From Ralstonia sp. RRA (GTDB taxonomy: Bacteria; Pseudomonadota; Gammaproteobacteria; Burkholderiales; Burkholderiaceae), in assembly GCF_037023145.1 (NCBI RefSeq), contig NZ_CP146091.1, forward strand, positions 62,001 to 126,000: a DNA stretch of 64,000 bases. Reading direction: 5' to 3'. Below, in pieces: positions 1 to 8,863 of this stretch (positions within the stretch are counted from its first letter, which is position 1; each line of letters begins with the position of its first letter). The notes under the pieces were generated by a model. It had not been told where the DNA came from, made no database searches, and saw only the letters and a program-made list of their open reading frames with translations. Both the position numbers and the translations under genes were made by a program.

Positions 1-1
1 C

Positions 2-946
2 GGCGGTGCGAGTGGGCGTGACTACGCCATCGACGTGCGCGTACTGAACAAGCACTTCGGCGACAAGCACGTCGTGAAAGACCTCTCCATGCAGGTTGCG
101 CGCGGTGAGATCTTTGGCTTTCTCGGGCCCAACGGCAGCGGCAAGACCACGTCGATCCGCATGATGTGCGGGCTGCTTACGCCCGACAGTGGCAGCGGTA
201 CGTGTTTGGGCTACGACATCCTCAAGGAGTCCGCGCAGATCAAGCGCCGCGTCGGCTACATGACACAGCGCTTCTCGTACTGGGATGATCTGTCCATTCG
301 CGAGAACCTCGACTTCGTTGCGCGTCTGTATGAGATGCCGAACCGGCGTGAGGCGGTGGATCATGCGCTGGAGAACCTTGGTCTCGCCTCGCGTGCCAAG
401 CAACTGGCGGGCGCGTTGTCGGGCGGCTGGAAGCAGCGGCTGGCGCTGGCGGCCTGCATGCTGCATCAGCCAGAGCTGCTGCTGCTCGACGAACCGACCG
501 CCGGTGTCGACCCGAAAGCCCGCCGCGATTTCTGGGAAGAACTGCATCGTCTTGCTGCACAAGGCATCTCGGTGCTGGTCAGCACGCACTACATGGATGA
601 GGCCGAGCGCTGCCACAAGCTTGCTTACATCGCCTACGGTGAACTGCTGGCGCAAGGCACCGCCAGCGAGGTGATTGCCAGCCAGCGGTTGTCAACGTGG
701 TCGGTGATGGGCGGCAATCTGGTGGACCTGGGGCGCAAGCTCGAGGGCCAGCCCGGTGTGGACCAGACCGTTGCGTTTGGCTCCGTGCTGCATGTGACGG
801 GCGCCGATGCGCAGGCGCTGGAGGCCACGCTGCGCGGCCTGGCCAGTGAATCGGGCGTGCGCGTGGAGCCCATCGACACCGGCCTGGAAGACGTCTTCAT
901 CCACATGATGCGCGGCTCGTCCGACAACTATGGAGCGCAGCCATGA
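2..946 (+). CDS. ABC transporter ATP-binding protein (ABC-2 exporter), 5' end outside window
   Basis: This is the nucleotide-binding subunit of an ABC-2 type exporter and would hydrolyse ATP at the inner membrane. The Walker A motif GPNGSGKTT lies at about nt 125-151. The signature LSGGWKQRL, Walker B LLLLDEPTAGVDP and the H-loop STHYMDEAE follow in normal order. A GTG at 35 could start the protein, but the frame is open to the window edge and no ribosome binding site is visible there, so the gene probably begins upstream. It overlaps the permease gene by 4 bases (ATGA), so the two are translationally coupled. With the NodT-type outer-membrane gene downstream this resembles YbhF/YbhS-like tripartite drug efflux. 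An HlyD-type adaptor gene may lie just upstream, outside the window. The substrate is unknown. Confidence 0.93.
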   Translation, partial: GGASGRDYAIDVRVLNKHFGDKHVVKDLSMQVARGEIFGFLGPNGSGKTTSIRMMCGLLTPDSGSGTCLGYDILKESAQIKRRVGYMTQRFSYWDDLSIRENLDFVARLYEMPNRREAVDHALENLGLASRAKQLAGALSGGWKQRLALAACMLHQPELLLLDEPTAGVDPKARRDFWEELHRLAAQGISVLVSTHYMDEAERCHKLAYIAYGELLAQGTASEVIASQRLSTWSVMGGNLVDLGRKLEGQPGVDQTVAFGSVLHVTGADAQALEATLRGLASESGVRVEPIDTGLEDVFIHMMRGSSDNYGAQP

Positions 947-2115
947 GCATCACCCTCAACGGCAACCGCTTTTCGTTCCAGCGCTGGTGGAGCGTGGTGC
1001 TCAAGGAGTTCCTGCAACTGCGGCGCGACCGCGTGACGTTCGCCATGATGATCGGCATTCCGATCATGCAGCTGGTTCTGTTCGGTTTCGCCATCAACAG
1101 CGATCCGAAGCACCTGCTGACCGGTGTGATTGCGGCGGATCAGAGCGAGTTCACGCGCAGCTTCCTGGCCGGCATGCGCAACTCCAACTACTTTGACCTG
1201 GCCAAAACCTTGCCCGACGAAACGGCGGGGCGCGAGGCGCTGGCTAAGGGGCAACTGCAGTTCGTGGTCTCCATCCCGCCGGACTTCACGCGCAAGCTGG
1301 TGCGCGGCGAGAAGCCCTCGCTGCTGGTCGAGGCGGATGCCACTGACCCGGCCGCGACAGGCCTGGCGGTAGCCTCGCTCTCACAACTGGTGCAAGGCGT
1401 GGTCGACAAGGACATGAAGGGCGCGCTGGCACCGCTGGCTGGCGGCACCGGTGGTGCGACGAGCAACGCACCGCCATTCGACGTGCGCGTCCACAAGCTC
1501 TACAACCCGGAAGGCGTCACGCAGTACAACATCATCCCCGGCCTCATGGGCACCATCCTCACGATGACCATGGTGATGATGACGGGCCTGGCCATGACGC
1601 GCGAACGCGAGCGCGGCACCATGGAAAACCTGCTCGCTACGCCCGTGCATCCGCTGGAGGTGATGACCGGCAAGATCGTGCCGTACATCTTCATCGGGCT
1701 GGTGCAGGTGACCATCATTCTGCTGATGGCGTACTTCGTGTTTCAGGTGCCGTTTGTCGGCAGTGTGTGGATGGTCTACGTGTCAGCGCTGCTGTTCATC
1801 GTGGCGAGCCTGACGGTGGGGATCACGCTGTCGTCGCTCGCGCAGAACCAGTTGCAGGCGACGCAGCTCACGTTCTTCTACTTCCTGCCGAACATCCTGC
1901 TCTCGGGGTTCATGTTTCCGTTTGTGGGCATGCCGAAGTGGGCGCAGGTGATTGGCAACCTGCTGCCGATGACGTACTTCAACCGGCTCACGCGTGGGAT
2001 TTTGCTCAAGGGCAATGGGTGGTTTGAGCTGTGGCCCAGCATCTGGCCGTTGATGGTGTTTACGGTGGTGGTGCTGGGTATTGCGTTGCGGTTTTATCGC
2101 AAGACGCTGGATTGA
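943..2115 (+). CDS. ABC-2 type transporter permease
   Basis: A 390-residue membrane subunit of the exporter, partner of the preceding ATPase. The first hydrophobic segment is at about residues 25-45 (FAMMIGIPIMQLVLFGFAI). A large periplasmic loop of about 150 residues follows. Five more membrane spans fill the C-terminal half, which carries the ABC2_membrane motif TRERERGTMENLL near residue 220. This is the architecture of YbhS/YbhR/YhhJ-like permeases. The ATG overlaps the ATPase stop codon. The operon looks ancestral, and the outer-membrane component follows after a palindromic repeat element of about 250 bp that may reduce read-through. Confidence 0.93.
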   Translation: MSITLNGNRFSFQRWWSVVLKEFLQLRRDRVTFAMMIGIPIMQLVLFGFAINSDPKHLLTGVIAADQSEFTRSFLAGMRNSNYFDLAKTLPDETAGREALAKGQLQFVVSIPPDFTRKLVRGEKPSLLVEADATDPAATGLAVASLSQLVQGVVDKDMKGALAPLAGGTGGATSNAPPFDVRVHKLYNPEGVTQYNIIPGLMGTILTMTMVMMTGLAMTRERERGTMENLLATPVHPLEVMTGKIVPYIFIGLVQVTIILLMAYFVFQVPFVGSVWMVYVSALLFIVASLTVGITLSSLAQNQLQATQLTFFYFLPNILLSGFMFPFVGMPKWAQVIGNLLPMTYFNRLTRGILLKGNGWFELWPSIWPLMVFTVVVLGIALRFYRKTLD

Positions 2116-2164
2116 GGTGGCGGCCATGCATATGTTTCTGATGTTTCGCAGTGATGGCCGTGGT

Positions 2165-2413
2165 GGTCCATCCCTTGTTTCATCCCCTGCCGGGGCTGAC
2201 TCACTTTTCTTTGTCTTGCCAAAGAAAAGTAAGCAAAAGAAAGGCGCGCCCGAGATGGCGAAAGACTCCTTGAATTTCCGTAACCGGGCGGAGACGGGAA
2301 AAACTCGCTTCGCTCAAACAGTTTCCCGTCTTTTTTCCGCCCGCTTACGAAAATTCAAGGCGCCATCTAGGGCAGGGTACGGCCAAACCGTCAGTGGGCA
2401 TGTGTTGGCGCTT
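2165..2413 (+). repeat. Long palindromic intergenic repeat, copy A
   Basis: This copy is repeated in inverted orientation at about 3893-4133, on the other side of the NodT gene. It begins with a GC-rich boundary (CATCCCCTGCCGGGGCTGAC) and a 10-bp hairpin with stem 2204-2213 / 2220-2229. A very long hairpin of about 110 nt follows. Its outer arm is CCTTGAATTT pairing with AAATTCAAGG. Its inner arm is GACGGGAAA (2293-2301) pairing with TTTCCCGTC (2332-2340), followed directly by six T. That last part looks like an intrinsic terminator. Similarity to copy B continues past the GTG at 2402. Confidence 0.85.
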
Positions 2414-3871
2414 GGGCAATTGCAGGTGGCGCGTGCGTTGGGCTTGAGTACGGTGCTGGCTGTTGCATTGGCGATGAGCGGTTGCGCCGTCGGCCCCGAC
2501 TTCAAGACGCCCGCTGCACCCGTGGCCTCGGGCTACTCGGCGCAGCCCGTGCCGCGCGAGACGGCGTCGGCGCCCGTTCCCGGTGGTGAAACGCAGCATT
2601 TGGCGGACGCCAATGTGCCGGCCGATTGGTGGCACCTGTTTCAATCTCCAGCGCTCGACGCGCTGGTCGATGAAGCGTTGCGTGCCAGCCCATCGGTGAC
2701 ACAAGCCGAGGCACGCCTGCGCCAGGCCCAGGCTGAAGCCGAGGCGCAATTCGGCTATGCGCTGCCCACGGTGGATGGCACCGTGTCTGCCGTGCGCCAG
2801 CAAGTCAACCCGGAAGCGTTTGGTTTCAACACACCCAAGCCGGGGCCGTTCACGTTGTACTCGGCATCGCTGTCGGTGTCGTATGCGTTGGACATCTTCG
2901 GTGGCGTGCGCCGGGCCTTGGAAGCGTCGCGTGCGGAAGTGGATACGCAGCGCTATGAGTTGGAGGCGGCACGCCTGGCACTCGCGGGCAATGTGGTGAC
3001 GTCGGTGGTGCGCATCGCCTCGCTCGATGCGCAGATCGCCACCACCCAGCGGTTGGTGGCCGAGCAGCGCAGGCAACTCGAGATTACTGAGCGTCGCTTG
3101 AACCTGGGTGGTGTGGCGAACGTTGACGTGCTCTCGCAACGCACCCTCGTCGCGCAGACGGAGGCAACCCTGCCACCGCTCGCCCAGCAGGCTGCGCAGA
3201 TGCGGCATCGGTTGTCGGTGCTGCTTGGTCGTGAGCCAGGGGCAGGGCTGCCGGACTTGCCCACGCTCGATGCCTTGCGCTTGCCTGACCCGCTGCCCGT
3301 GTCATTGCCATCGACGCTCGCACAGCGCCGACCCGACATCCGCGCCGCCGAGGCGATGTGGCACCAAGCGAGTGCCAATGTGGGTGTTGCCACGGCCAAC
3401 CTGTTTCCGCGGATCACCTTGTCCGCAGGGCTGGGTTCTGAGACGACGGGTTTCCGTAATGTGCTGGGCGCCGGCTCCAGCATCTGGAACCTGGGTGCCG
3501 GGCTCACGCAGCCGATCTTCCACGGCGGCACGCTGCGCGCCAAGAAGCGTGAGGCTGAGGCGGCCTATGACGCAGCAGGCGCGGCGTACAAGCAGACCGT
3601 GTTGCAAGGCTTGCAGGAAGTGGCCGACGCCCTGCACGCCGTACACAACGACGCGCAAGCACTGCAGGCGCGAGCACTGGCAACCGATCAGGCCCAGCAG
3701 ACATTGCAAGCCGCCCAAGCTCGCCACGCCGCCGGTGGCATCAGCACGCTCACGCTGCTGGACGCACAGCGCCAGGTTGATCAGGCAACGCTGCAACAGG
3801 TACAGAGCCGTGCCGATCGTCTGCTGGACTCCGCCGCCCTGATGCAAGCACTAGGTGGCGGTTGGCAGTAA
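2402..3871 (+). CDS. Outer membrane efflux lipoprotein, NodT/OprM family
   Basis: An outer-membrane channel protein of a tripartite efflux pump. A signal peptide ends in a lipobox (LAMSGC) with the Cys encoded near 2479, followed by the family start AVGPDFKTP. Two OEP repeats follow, with typical features such as VARIASLDAQIATTQ-like helices and RRPDIRAAEAMW. The frame is open upstream to 2081 because the palindromic repeat contains no stop in this frame, but that part encodes no plausible protein. I place the start at GTG 2402, giving about 489 residues; GTG 2426 is an alternative. No clear ribosome binding site is visible, and the repeat may have replaced the original leader. It belongs functionally with the ABC-2 exporter upstream. 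Confidence 0.85.
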   Translation: MLALGQLQVARALGLSTVLAVALAMSGCAVGPDFKTPAAPVASGYSAQPVPRETASAPVPGGETQHLADANVPADWWHLFQSPALDALVDEALRASPSVTQAEARLRQAQAEAEAQFGYALPTVDGTVSAVRQQVNPEAFGFNTPKPGPFTLYSASLSVSYALDIFGGVRRALEASRAEVDTQRYELEAARLALAGNVVTSVVRIASLDAQIATTQRLVAEQRRQLEITERRLNLGGVANVDVLSQRTLVAQTEATLPPLAQQAAQMRHRLSVLLGREPGAGLPDLPTLDALRLPDPLPVSLPSTLAQRRPDIRAAEAMWHQASANVGVATANLFPRITLSAGLGSETTGFRNVLGAGSSIWNLGAGLTQPIFHGGTLRAKKREAEAAYDAAGAAYKQTVLQGLQEVADALHAVHNDAQALQARALATDQAQQTLQAAQARHAAGGISTLTLLDAQRQVDQATLQQVQSRADRLLDSAALMQALGGGWQ

Positions 3872-3892
3872 AGAGATGAACTTTGCCCCAAC

Positions 3893-4133
3893 ACCTGCCT
3901 CCAGGTGGTTTGGCCGTACCCTGCCCTAGATGGCGCCTTGAATTTCTGTTGCAGGGAGGAAAAAGGAAGGGGAACTGTTTGAGCGAAGCGAGTTTTCCCC
4001 TTCCCCTCCCTGCGACAGAAATTCAAGGAGGGTGTCGCCATCTCGGGCGCGCCTTTCTTTGCTTACTTTCTTTGGCAAGACAAAGAAAGTGAGTCAGCCC
4101 CGGCAGGGGATGAAAGGGAGGTGAACCACCAAG
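3893..4133 (-). repeat. Long palindromic intergenic repeat, copy B (inverted)
   Basis: The reverse complement matches copy A at 2165-2413: the GGCGCCATCTAGGGCAGGG block, the CCTTGAATTTC arms, the central CTCGCTTCGCTCAAACAG loop, the CAAAGAAAG hairpin and the CCCCTGCCGGGGCTGAC end. The inner arms differ from copy A but keep pairing: here GGAAGGGGAA pairs with TTCCCCTTCC, where copy A has GACGGGAAA and TTTCCCGTC. Such paired changes indicate that the hairpin itself is selected. The only other content of the 3872-4163 gap is the short flanks. Confidence 0.85.
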
Positions 4134-4163
4134 CCCCAACCCTCCCCAAAAAAACACCACCGC

Positions 4164-5117
4164 TCAAACAGCAGGCCGCAACAACCGCTGCTGATACGCC
4201 TGCAAATGCGCATAAGCCACCCGCAGGAGCGAAACATCCACCCCCAGCTTGCGCCCCCGCTGCAGCATGTCCCCGACGATATGCGCCGCCTCCACGCGGC
4301 CACCGTTTTCCAGATCCCGCAGCATGGATGCCGTCAGCGGTGACCCCACCTGCGTCAGCACCAACTGACCACGCTCACGCGCCTGCGTACGGATCGGATA
4401 CCCCGATGCAGCCGACACCGCCTGGCACGCCGCAAACATTTCCTCGTTCAGCGCACGACCCTCATCCGTGGCAACGATCTCGCCCACGTTGGCCCGCATC
4501 AGGCACGTCATCGACGCCAGCGAGGTCAGGAAGACAAACTTCTCCCACATGTCCTGCATCACATTGTCGGCCAGCACCGAGTCAAAGCTGGCCGTGGCGA
4601 ACACGTTGCGGATGGCCTCGGTGCGCGCACGTGGGGCATGCGGCGTGCGCTCGCCAAAGGTGATGGACTGCGCCGCCGGGCCTTGTCCAAACCCTAGGTG
4701 CAGCACTGCACCGTCAGGCGCAGTGGTGGCGCTGATGTGGCACAAACCACCCAGCACACGCGATTCCCCAAACGCAGCATCGAGCCGCTCCAAGTGCGCC
4801 AGCCCATTGAGCACCGGCAGCACGACAGTGCGCTCGCCCACCGTGGGGCGGATCGCGGCAATTGCGTCGTCCAAGTCATAGGCCTTGCAGCTCAGCAGGA
4901 TGAGATCGGCATGGCCCCAGGCGCTAGCCTCGTCGGCGGTGATGATCTGGACGGGCAACTGCGCATCGCCCGCCGGGCTGCGGATCACCAGACCTTGCGC
5001 GCGCAACAGTGCCGCCCGCGCCGGGCGTACCAGAAAGGTCACGTCTGCGCCGGCCTGGGCGAGCCGTCCGCCGAAATAGCCGCCGGTGCCGCCGGCGCCG
5101 AGTACCAGAATCCGCAT
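4164..5117 (-). CDS. panE: 2-dehydropantoate 2-reductase
   Basis: Reduces ketopantoate to pantoate with NADPH in pantothenate biosynthesis (ApbA/PanE family). The N-terminus MRILVLGAGGTGGYFGGRL is the Rossmann nucleotide-binding loop. The C-terminal helical domain carries the family Lys/Asn/Ser region (MWEKFVFLTSLASMTCLMRANVGEI). I choose ATG 5117 because GGAGA lies 5 bases upstream; an in-frame ATG at 5129 is less likely. The length of 317 residues is normal for the family. Related family members act on other 2-oxo acids, so the exact substrate is inferred. The gene is monocistronic and divergent from ttcA. Confidence 0.88.
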   Translation of the reverse strand: MRILVLGAGGTGGYFGGRLAQAGADVTFLVRPARAALLRAQGLVIRSPAGDAQLPVQIITADEASAWGHADLILLSCKAYDLDDAIAAIRPTVGERTVVLPVLNGLAHLERLDAAFGESRVLGGLCHISATTAPDGAVLHLGFGQGPAAQSITFGERTPHAPRARTEAIRNVFATASFDSVLADNVMQDMWEKFVFLTSLASMTCLMRANVGEIVATDEGRALNEEMFAACQAVSAASGYPIRTQARERGQLVLTQVGSPLTASMLRDLENGGRVEAAHIVGDMLQRGRKLGVDVSLLRVAYAHLQAYQQRLLRPAV

Positions 5118-5283
5118 TGCTGTCTCCATGTTGGGCAGGGGATGAAGCAGACGATTCTAGGCCGGTTCGTCCAAGCCTGCAGACGGTGCCCCCGCAGGCT
5201 GCCGGGGCACGCTAAAATACTGATTTTCCTCACGATTTGACGCCCGTTCGGCCATTATTCAGCGCTGGCGGGGTCAGCATGCC

Positions 5284-6231
5284 ATGACGTTTTCCAATAA
5301 CTTCCACCGCCTCGAAACCCGCCTGCAGTCGGCGGTCGGTCGCGCCATCGGCGACTTCAAGATGATCGAGGACGGCGACACCATCCTCGTGTGCCTGTCC
5401 GGCGGCAAGGACTCATACACGATGCTGTCGATCCTGATGGCGCTGCAAAAGCGCGCGCCCGTCAACTTCAAGCTGATCGCCATGAATCTCGATCAGAAGC
5501 AGCCCGGCTTTCCGGAAGACGTGCTGCCCAATTACCTGAAGAAGACGGGGGTGGAGTACGTGATCGTCGAGGCGGACACGTATTCGATCGTCAAGGAGAA
5601 GGTGCCCGAGGGCAAGACCACGTGCTCGCTGTGCTCGCGCCTGCGCCGGGGTGTGATCTACCGCACCGCCAAGGAACTGGGCGCCAACAAGATCGCGCTG
5701 GGCCACCACCGCGACGACATCGTCAACACGTTCTTCCTGAACATGTTCTTCGGCGGCAAGATGAAGGCGATGCCGCCCAAGCTGGCCACCGACAACGGCG
5801 ACCACATCGTCATTCGCCCGCTGGCCTACTGCGCGGAAAAGGACATCGCGTCATACGCGCGCGCCATGGAGTTCCCGATCATCCCGTGCAACCTGTGCGG
5901 CTCGCAGGAAAACCTGCAGCGCAAGAAGGTCAAGGAGATGCTGCTGGAGTGGGAGCGCCAACATCCGGGCCGCACCGACAAGATCTTCGCGTCGCTGCAG
6001 AACGTCGTGCCTTCGCACCTGGCCGATACGGAGCTGTTCGACTTCAACGGCCTCTCCACGGGCCTGGCCAAGATCGGCGAGGACTCGCTGTTCGGCCAGA
6101 CCTCGTACGATCAGGCGCCGCTGGTGTTTGCCGGCTCGCATGACGACCGCATCGAGTTCGTGCGCTTCGAGCGCAATTCGGAGCGCAAGCCCGCCGATAC
6201 GGCCGCCGCTGACGAAGCCGCCGCGAACTGA
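5284..6231 (+). CDS. ttcA: tRNA 2-thiocytidine(32) synthetase TtcA
   Basis: Thiolates cytidine 32 of certain tRNAs; the enzyme is cytosolic, ATP-dependent and uses an Fe-S cluster. The PP-loop ATP-pyrophosphatase motif SGGKDS is at residues 39-44. The cluster ligands are the CSLC pair (Cys114, Cys117) and a Cys in PCNLC (202/205). The 315-residue length is normal, with a low-complexity Ala-rich tail that varies between species. The upstream 150 bases to panE hold the promoter; the ATG follows the GCATGCC context at 5280. The gene is convergent with the DUF6279 gene, only 9 bases away. Confidence 0.96.
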   Translation: MTFSNNFHRLETRLQSAVGRAIGDFKMIEDGDTILVCLSGGKDSYTMLSILMALQKRAPVNFKLIAMNLDQKQPGFPEDVLPNYLKKTGVEYVIVEADTYSIVKEKVPEGKTTCSLCSRLRRGVIYRTAKELGANKIALGHHRDDIVNTFFLNMFFGGKMKAMPPKLATDNGDHIVIRPLAYCAEKDIASYARAMEFPIIPCNLCGSQENLQRKKVKEMLLEWERQHPGRTDKIFASLQNVVPSHLADTELFDFNGLSTGLAKIGEDSLFGQTSYDQAPLVFAGSHDDRIEFVRFERNSERKPADTAAADEAAAN

Positions 6232-6240
6232 TCGCGGCGT

Positions 6241-7203
6241 TCAATTGTTCTGCGCCTGATGCGCGGCGCCGGTCTCGCCGTCGCGCATCAGGTCACGCAC
6301 ATCGTTGATCCAACCCTGCAGGCGCTCGCGCGCATGTTGTTTCTGGCGCGGCGTCGTCAGATTGGCGATGGTGACCAGCATCGCGGTGTCCGCTTCCCGT
6401 CGCAGTTGCTGCTGGACGCCGCGCTCCCCGGGCGCGTGCTGCCACTGGTCGGCATAGGCGGTGAGCCACTGCACGACGGTCGCTTCGTCCGGGTGCTCCT
6501 GCTGCACGCGGGCAATCAGTGCCAGCCAGACTTTCTGGCGCGCGATGCGCTCGTCGTATCGGGCGGGGGTGCTGTCCACCATCGGGGCGATGGCTGACCG
6601 GATGGCCTCTTCCTGTGCGGCCGAGAAATTGCCGTACAGCAAACGGGCGTCTTCCATGACCTTCTTGAGGCGAGCGCGCAGGCGTTCTTCCGCATCGTCG
6701 TCCAAATAGCGGTGCTGGAACTTGTCGTTGCTCTCCTGCAGCTTCTTTTGTACATGCGCGAGCTGTGCAGGCGTGGTGCTCAACAGCAGGCGGGCGATGT
6801 CGGGTTTGGCCTGGTCGAAGGCTGCGCGCCCGAACTGCTGGAAAGCGTCTTGATACACGCGTATCTGCTGCGCGGAAACAGGCTGCTGCAAGTCGCTTTG
6901 TGCGCGCTCAAGCACGGCAGCCATGCGAGGCAGCTGATCTTGTCGATGCCATGTAAAGAAGCGCGCGATGGCCTCGCGCGTGGGAGCGGTCTGTGCGTCC
7001 TGCAGGTCGAATTGCCCGTCGATCCACCAGTAGGTGAGCCGGCTGCTTTGCTGGTAGCCGATTTTCATGGTGCTGCAGGCCTGCAGGCACCCCAACGAGA
7101 CGACCGCCGCCAGCACGACCACCCAGCGGACTAACCGGCCTGGCAATGGCGCAATTGCAACAATTCGACCATTTGACGGGTTCAGCTGGGGGGGAGGCCC
7201 CAT
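6241..7203 (-). CDS. DUF6279 family lipoprotein
   Basis: A secreted, mainly helical protein of unknown function. The N-terminus has a hydrophobic segment (VVVLAAVVSLGCLQAC) ending in a lipobox, so it is probably a lipoprotein. The body starts STMKIGYQQSSRLTYWWID and continues as helices rich in Gln, Arg and Glu, as in the DUF6279 family. Start ATG 7203 gives about 320 residues; ATG 7218 is an alternative, and neither has a strong ribosome binding site. The open frame runs on antisense through glmU to 8451, but that part is a shadow of glmU. The gene is divergent from glmU. Confidence 0.8.
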   Translation of the reverse strand: MGPPPQLNPSNGRIVAIAPLPGRLVRWVVVLAAVVSLGCLQACSTMKIGYQQSSRLTYWWIDGQFDLQDAQTAPTREAIARFFTWHRQDQLPRMAAVLERAQSDLQQPVSAQQIRVYQDAFQQFGRAAFDQAKPDIARLLLSTTPAQLAHVQKKLQESNDKFQHRYLDDDAEERLRARLKKVMEDARLLYGNFSAAQEEAIRSAIAPMVDSTPARYDERIARQKVWLALIARVQQEHPDEATVVQWLTAYADQWQHAPGERGVQQQLRREADTAMLVTIANLTTPRQKQHARERLQGWINDVRDLMRDGETGAAHQAQNN

Positions 7204-7374
7204 GTTAAAATTTTTCATCTGTGTCTTATACGCCGCAAATGCGCCCCATAGAAGGGTTTGCAGGCGGTCCGGCCAACTTGAGGGGAGGTGGCGGGCAGCA
7301 GGTTCCGGGCGGCTGTTGGCATGCCCGAATACCCGCCGCAGGCTATCGCTTCGAGTCACTCTAGGAACCTCCTT

Positions 7375-8742
7375 GTGAATATCGTCATCCTTGCCGCCGG
7401 CATGGGCAAACGCATGCGTTCCGCCCTGCCGAAAGTGCTGCACCCGCTGGCCGGCAAACCGCTGCTGGCCCACGTGATCGAAACCGCGCGGTCCATGTCG
7501 CCGACACGCCTGGTGGTGGTGGTGGGCCACGGCGGCGAGCGCGTGCGTGAGATGGTCGGCGCGCCCGATGTCACCTTCGCGACGCAGGAGCAGCAGCTCG
7601 GCACCGGCCACGCCGTCATGCAGGCGCTTGACCAGCTGGATGAGAGCGTGCCCACCCTGGTGCTCTATGGCGACGTGCCGCTCACCCGCGCAGAAACGCT
7701 CAATGCGCTGGTCGGTGCGGCCGGGCAGGATCATCTGGGCGTGCTGACCGTGCACCTGGATGACCCGACCGGCTACGGACGCATCGTGCGCGACGCTGCC
7801 GGCCGCATCACCCGCATCGTCGAGCAGAAGGACGCCAACGAAACACAGCTTGCCATTCACGAGGTCAACACCGGCATTCTGGTTTGCCCGACGGCCAAGC
7901 TCAAAACGTGGCTGGCCACGCTGTCGAACAACAACGCGCAGGGCGAGTACTACCTGACCGACGTGATTGAGCGCGCCGCCACCGACGGCGTGCCAATCAC
8001 TTCCGCTCACCCGCTGGCCGAATGGGAAACGCTGGGCGTCAACAGCAAGGTGCAGCTGGCCGAGCTGGAACGCATTCACCAGCGCAACCTCGCGCAGCAA
8101 CTGCTGGAAGACGGCGTTACGCTGGTCGACCCGGCGCGCATCGATATCCGCGGCCACCTGTCTTGCGGCCGCGATGTGGTGATCGACGTGAACTGCGTGT
8201 TCGAGGGCCGTGTGGCGCTGGCGGACGGCGTGCATGTGGGCGCCAACTGCGTGATCCGCGAATCGGCCATCCATGCCGGCGCCGAGATCCTGCCGTTCTG
8301 CCATATCGAGCAGGCCAGCGTGGGCGCCGACTCGCGCATCGGCCCGTATGCGCGCCTGCGCCCGGGCACGCAACTGGCCGAAGATGTGCACATCGGCAAC
8401 TTTGTCGAGGTCAAGAACAGCCAGGTCGCGGCACACAGCAAGGCCAACCACCTGGCCTATGTGGGCGACGCCACGGTGGGCTCACGCGTGAACATTGGCG
8501 CTGGCACCATCACCTGCAACTACGATGGCGCGAACAAGTTCCGCACCGTCATTGAAGACGACGCCTTCATCGGCTCCGACTCGCAGCTCGTCGCGCCGGT
8601 GCGCGTGGGCAAGGGCGCAACGCTGGGTGCCGGCACCACGCTGACCAAGGATGCGCCGGATGGCAAGCTGACGGTCTCGCGTGCGCGCCAAGTCACCATT
8701 GACAGCTGGCAGCGCCCGGTCAAACAGAAGAAGGGCGCCTGA
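7375..8742 (+). CDS. glmU: Bifunctional UDP-GlcNAc pyrophosphorylase / GlcN-1-P acetyltransferase
   Basis: Makes UDP-N-acetylglucosamine for peptidoglycan and LPS: the C-terminal half acetylates GlcN-1-P and the N-terminal half adds UMP. The N-terminus [21 protein letters not shown] is the nucleotidyltransferase signature. From about residue 250 hexapeptide repeats form the left-handed beta helix, with the conserved [11 protein letters not shown] and [10 protein letters not shown] regions. The start is GTG 7375, giving 455 residues against 456 in E. coli. The in-frame ATGs further upstream lack similarity to the family. glmS follows in the same direction, 121 bases downstream. Confidence 0.97.
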   Translation: MNIVILAAGMGKRMRSALPKVLHPLAGKPLLAHVIETARSMSPTRLVVVVGHGGERVREMVGAPDVTFATQEQQLGTGHAVMQALDQLDESVPTLVLYGDVPLTRAETLNALVGAAGQDHLGVLTVHLDDPTGYGRIVRDAAGRITRIVEQKDANETQLAIHEVNTGILVCPTAKLKTWLATLSNNNAQGEYYLTDVIERAATDGVPITSAHPLAEWETLGVNSKVQLAELERIHQRNLAQQLLEDGVTLVDPARIDIRGHLSCGRDVVIDVNCVFEGRVALADGVHVGANCVIRESAIHAGAEILPFCHIEQASVGADSRIGPYARLRPGTQLAEDVHIGNFVEVKNSQVAAHSKANHLAYVGDATVGSRVNIGAGTITCNYDGANKFRTVIEDDAFIGSDSQLVAPVRVGKGATLGAGTTLTKDAPDGKLTVSRARQVTIDSWQRPVKQKKGA

Positions 8743-8763
8743 AGCGGCGTCGGATGCCCGCCT

Positions 8764-8792
8764 GCGCCGAACAGCGGATGCCGCTGCGGCGC
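8764..8792 (+). promoter_or_regulatory. Stem-loop between glmU and glmS
   Basis: GCGCC (8764-8768) pairs with GGCGC (8788-8792), and CAGCGG (8772-8777) with CCGCTG (8781-8786), around an ATG loop. It sits in the 121-base glmU-glmS gap without a T run, so it may be a processing or partial termination site. No glmS ribozyme core is seen. Confidence 0.4.
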
Positions 8793-8863
8793 ACGAGCAT
8801 CGATACTGAATGCGTACCGAGTACAGCGCATCACGGCGCTGTGCTCAAACTGGAGAAATCAAC

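Noticed and set aside
4121..4663. Proline-rich 180-codon frame on the plus strand
   Set aside because: Antisense to panE, with low-complexity Pro/Thr text typical of shadows.
7219..8451. N-terminal extension of the DUF6279 frame
   Set aside because: Lies antisense over glmU and lacks protein-like features; the lipoprotein signal starts near 7200.
8743..8863. glmS ribozyme upstream of glmS
   Set aside because: No ribozyme core is recognisable; these occur mainly in Firmicutes.
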